Assembly (NCBI RefSeq): GCF_003121845.1
Contig: NZ_QEWQ01000006.1
Location: forward strand, 1-64,000
Source: Ignatzschineria ureiclastica
GTDB taxonomy: Bacteria; Pseudomonadota; Gammaproteobacteria; Cardiobacteriales; Wohlfahrtiimonadaceae
DNA length: 64,000 nucleotides
Direction of reading: 5' to 3'
Below the pieces are notes generated by a model. That model saw nothing but the letters and a program-made list of their open reading frames with translations. It was not told where the DNA came from and did no database searches. Below are positions 63,984-64,000 of this stretch, one piece after another (position 1 is the stretch's first letter; each line of letters begins with the position of its first letter). A program made the translations under genes and the position numbers.

Positions 63984-64000
63984 ATGAGTAAACAGTACGG
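63984..64000 (+). CDS. Start of a next gene (partial)
   Basis: ATG at 63984 after AAAGGGATCCTGAA, reading M-S-K-Q-Y and continuing off the window. Too short to assign. The position and the ribosome-binding-like sequence are the only support. Confidence 0.35.

Noticed and set aside
1-64000. CRISPR arrays, insertion sequences or prophage
   Set aside because: No regularly spaced direct repeats, no transposase or integrase frames, and no phage structural genes were seen in the window.

Overview
The window looks like the chromosome of a moderately AT-rich gammaproteobacterium. The 16S rRNA 5' end, the tmRNA, and the housekeeping proteins (Ffh, GltX, TatC, RarA, LolA, SucAB-Lpd, OxyR, MoaA) are all of gammaproteobacterial type. 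A relative of Ignatzschineria/Wohlfahrtiimonas (Cardiobacteriales) is my best guess from the 16S start and codon style. That is inference, not a database result.

Layout. 1-480: 5' end of an rRNA operon on the minus strand, with a boxA-like leader and a strong sigma70-type promoter. 949-4686: two Sel1-repeat proteins, an ornithine carbamoyltransferase, a secreted protein and ssrA (tmRNA). 4886-7070: a nucleoside hydrolase with a TsgA-like MFS transporter. 7434-15915: an operon with a peptide/opine-type ABC importer, a BAAT/acyl-CoA thioesterase-like hydrolase and two carboxymuconolactone-decarboxylase-fold proteins, resembling a conserved but unassigned cluster in Klebsiella and Agrobacterium. 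16116-16907: an unknown secreted protein.

16996-37027 is the centrepiece: a complete ethanolamine-utilisation (eut) microcompartment locus arranged as two convergent operons. On the plus strand lie a short EutQ-N-like protein, then eutJ, eutS and eutP, with eutR divergent upstream. On the minus strand lie eutQ-T-D-M-N-E-G-H-A-B-C-L-K followed by pduS and pduT. Ethanolamine enters with EutH and is split by EutBC, which EutA reactivates and EutT supplies with adenosylcobalamin. Acetaldehyde is then oxidised by EutE and EutD/EutQ or reduced by EutG, inside a shell of EutS/L/K/M/N. PduS (RnfC-like corrinoid reductase) and PduT (Fe-S trimeric shell protein) normally belong to propanediol compartments, so this is a hybrid. 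EutK carries an acidic, low-complexity insert of about 295 residues between its shell domain and its C-terminal winged helix. The two eut operons share an identical 17-bp motif at the same distance from a plausible -10, the best candidate for the EutR operator.

37836-52757: ordinary genes (WYL regulator, sppA, ffh, ypjD-like, tatC, gltX, rarA, lolA, gltS, gph, yjdM, a zinc alcohol dehydrogenase, a Rieske ferredoxin). 52852-55110: tRNA-Glu, then an AT-rich block with an EcoRI-family adenine methyltransferase directly followed by an unknown protein that may be its cognate restriction enzyme. 55791-61755: lpd-sucB-sucA on the minus strand, then divergent oxyR and moaA. A dispersed repeat with a long inverted stem occurs in at least three intergenic sites (about 20.9, 39.1 and 49.3 kb).
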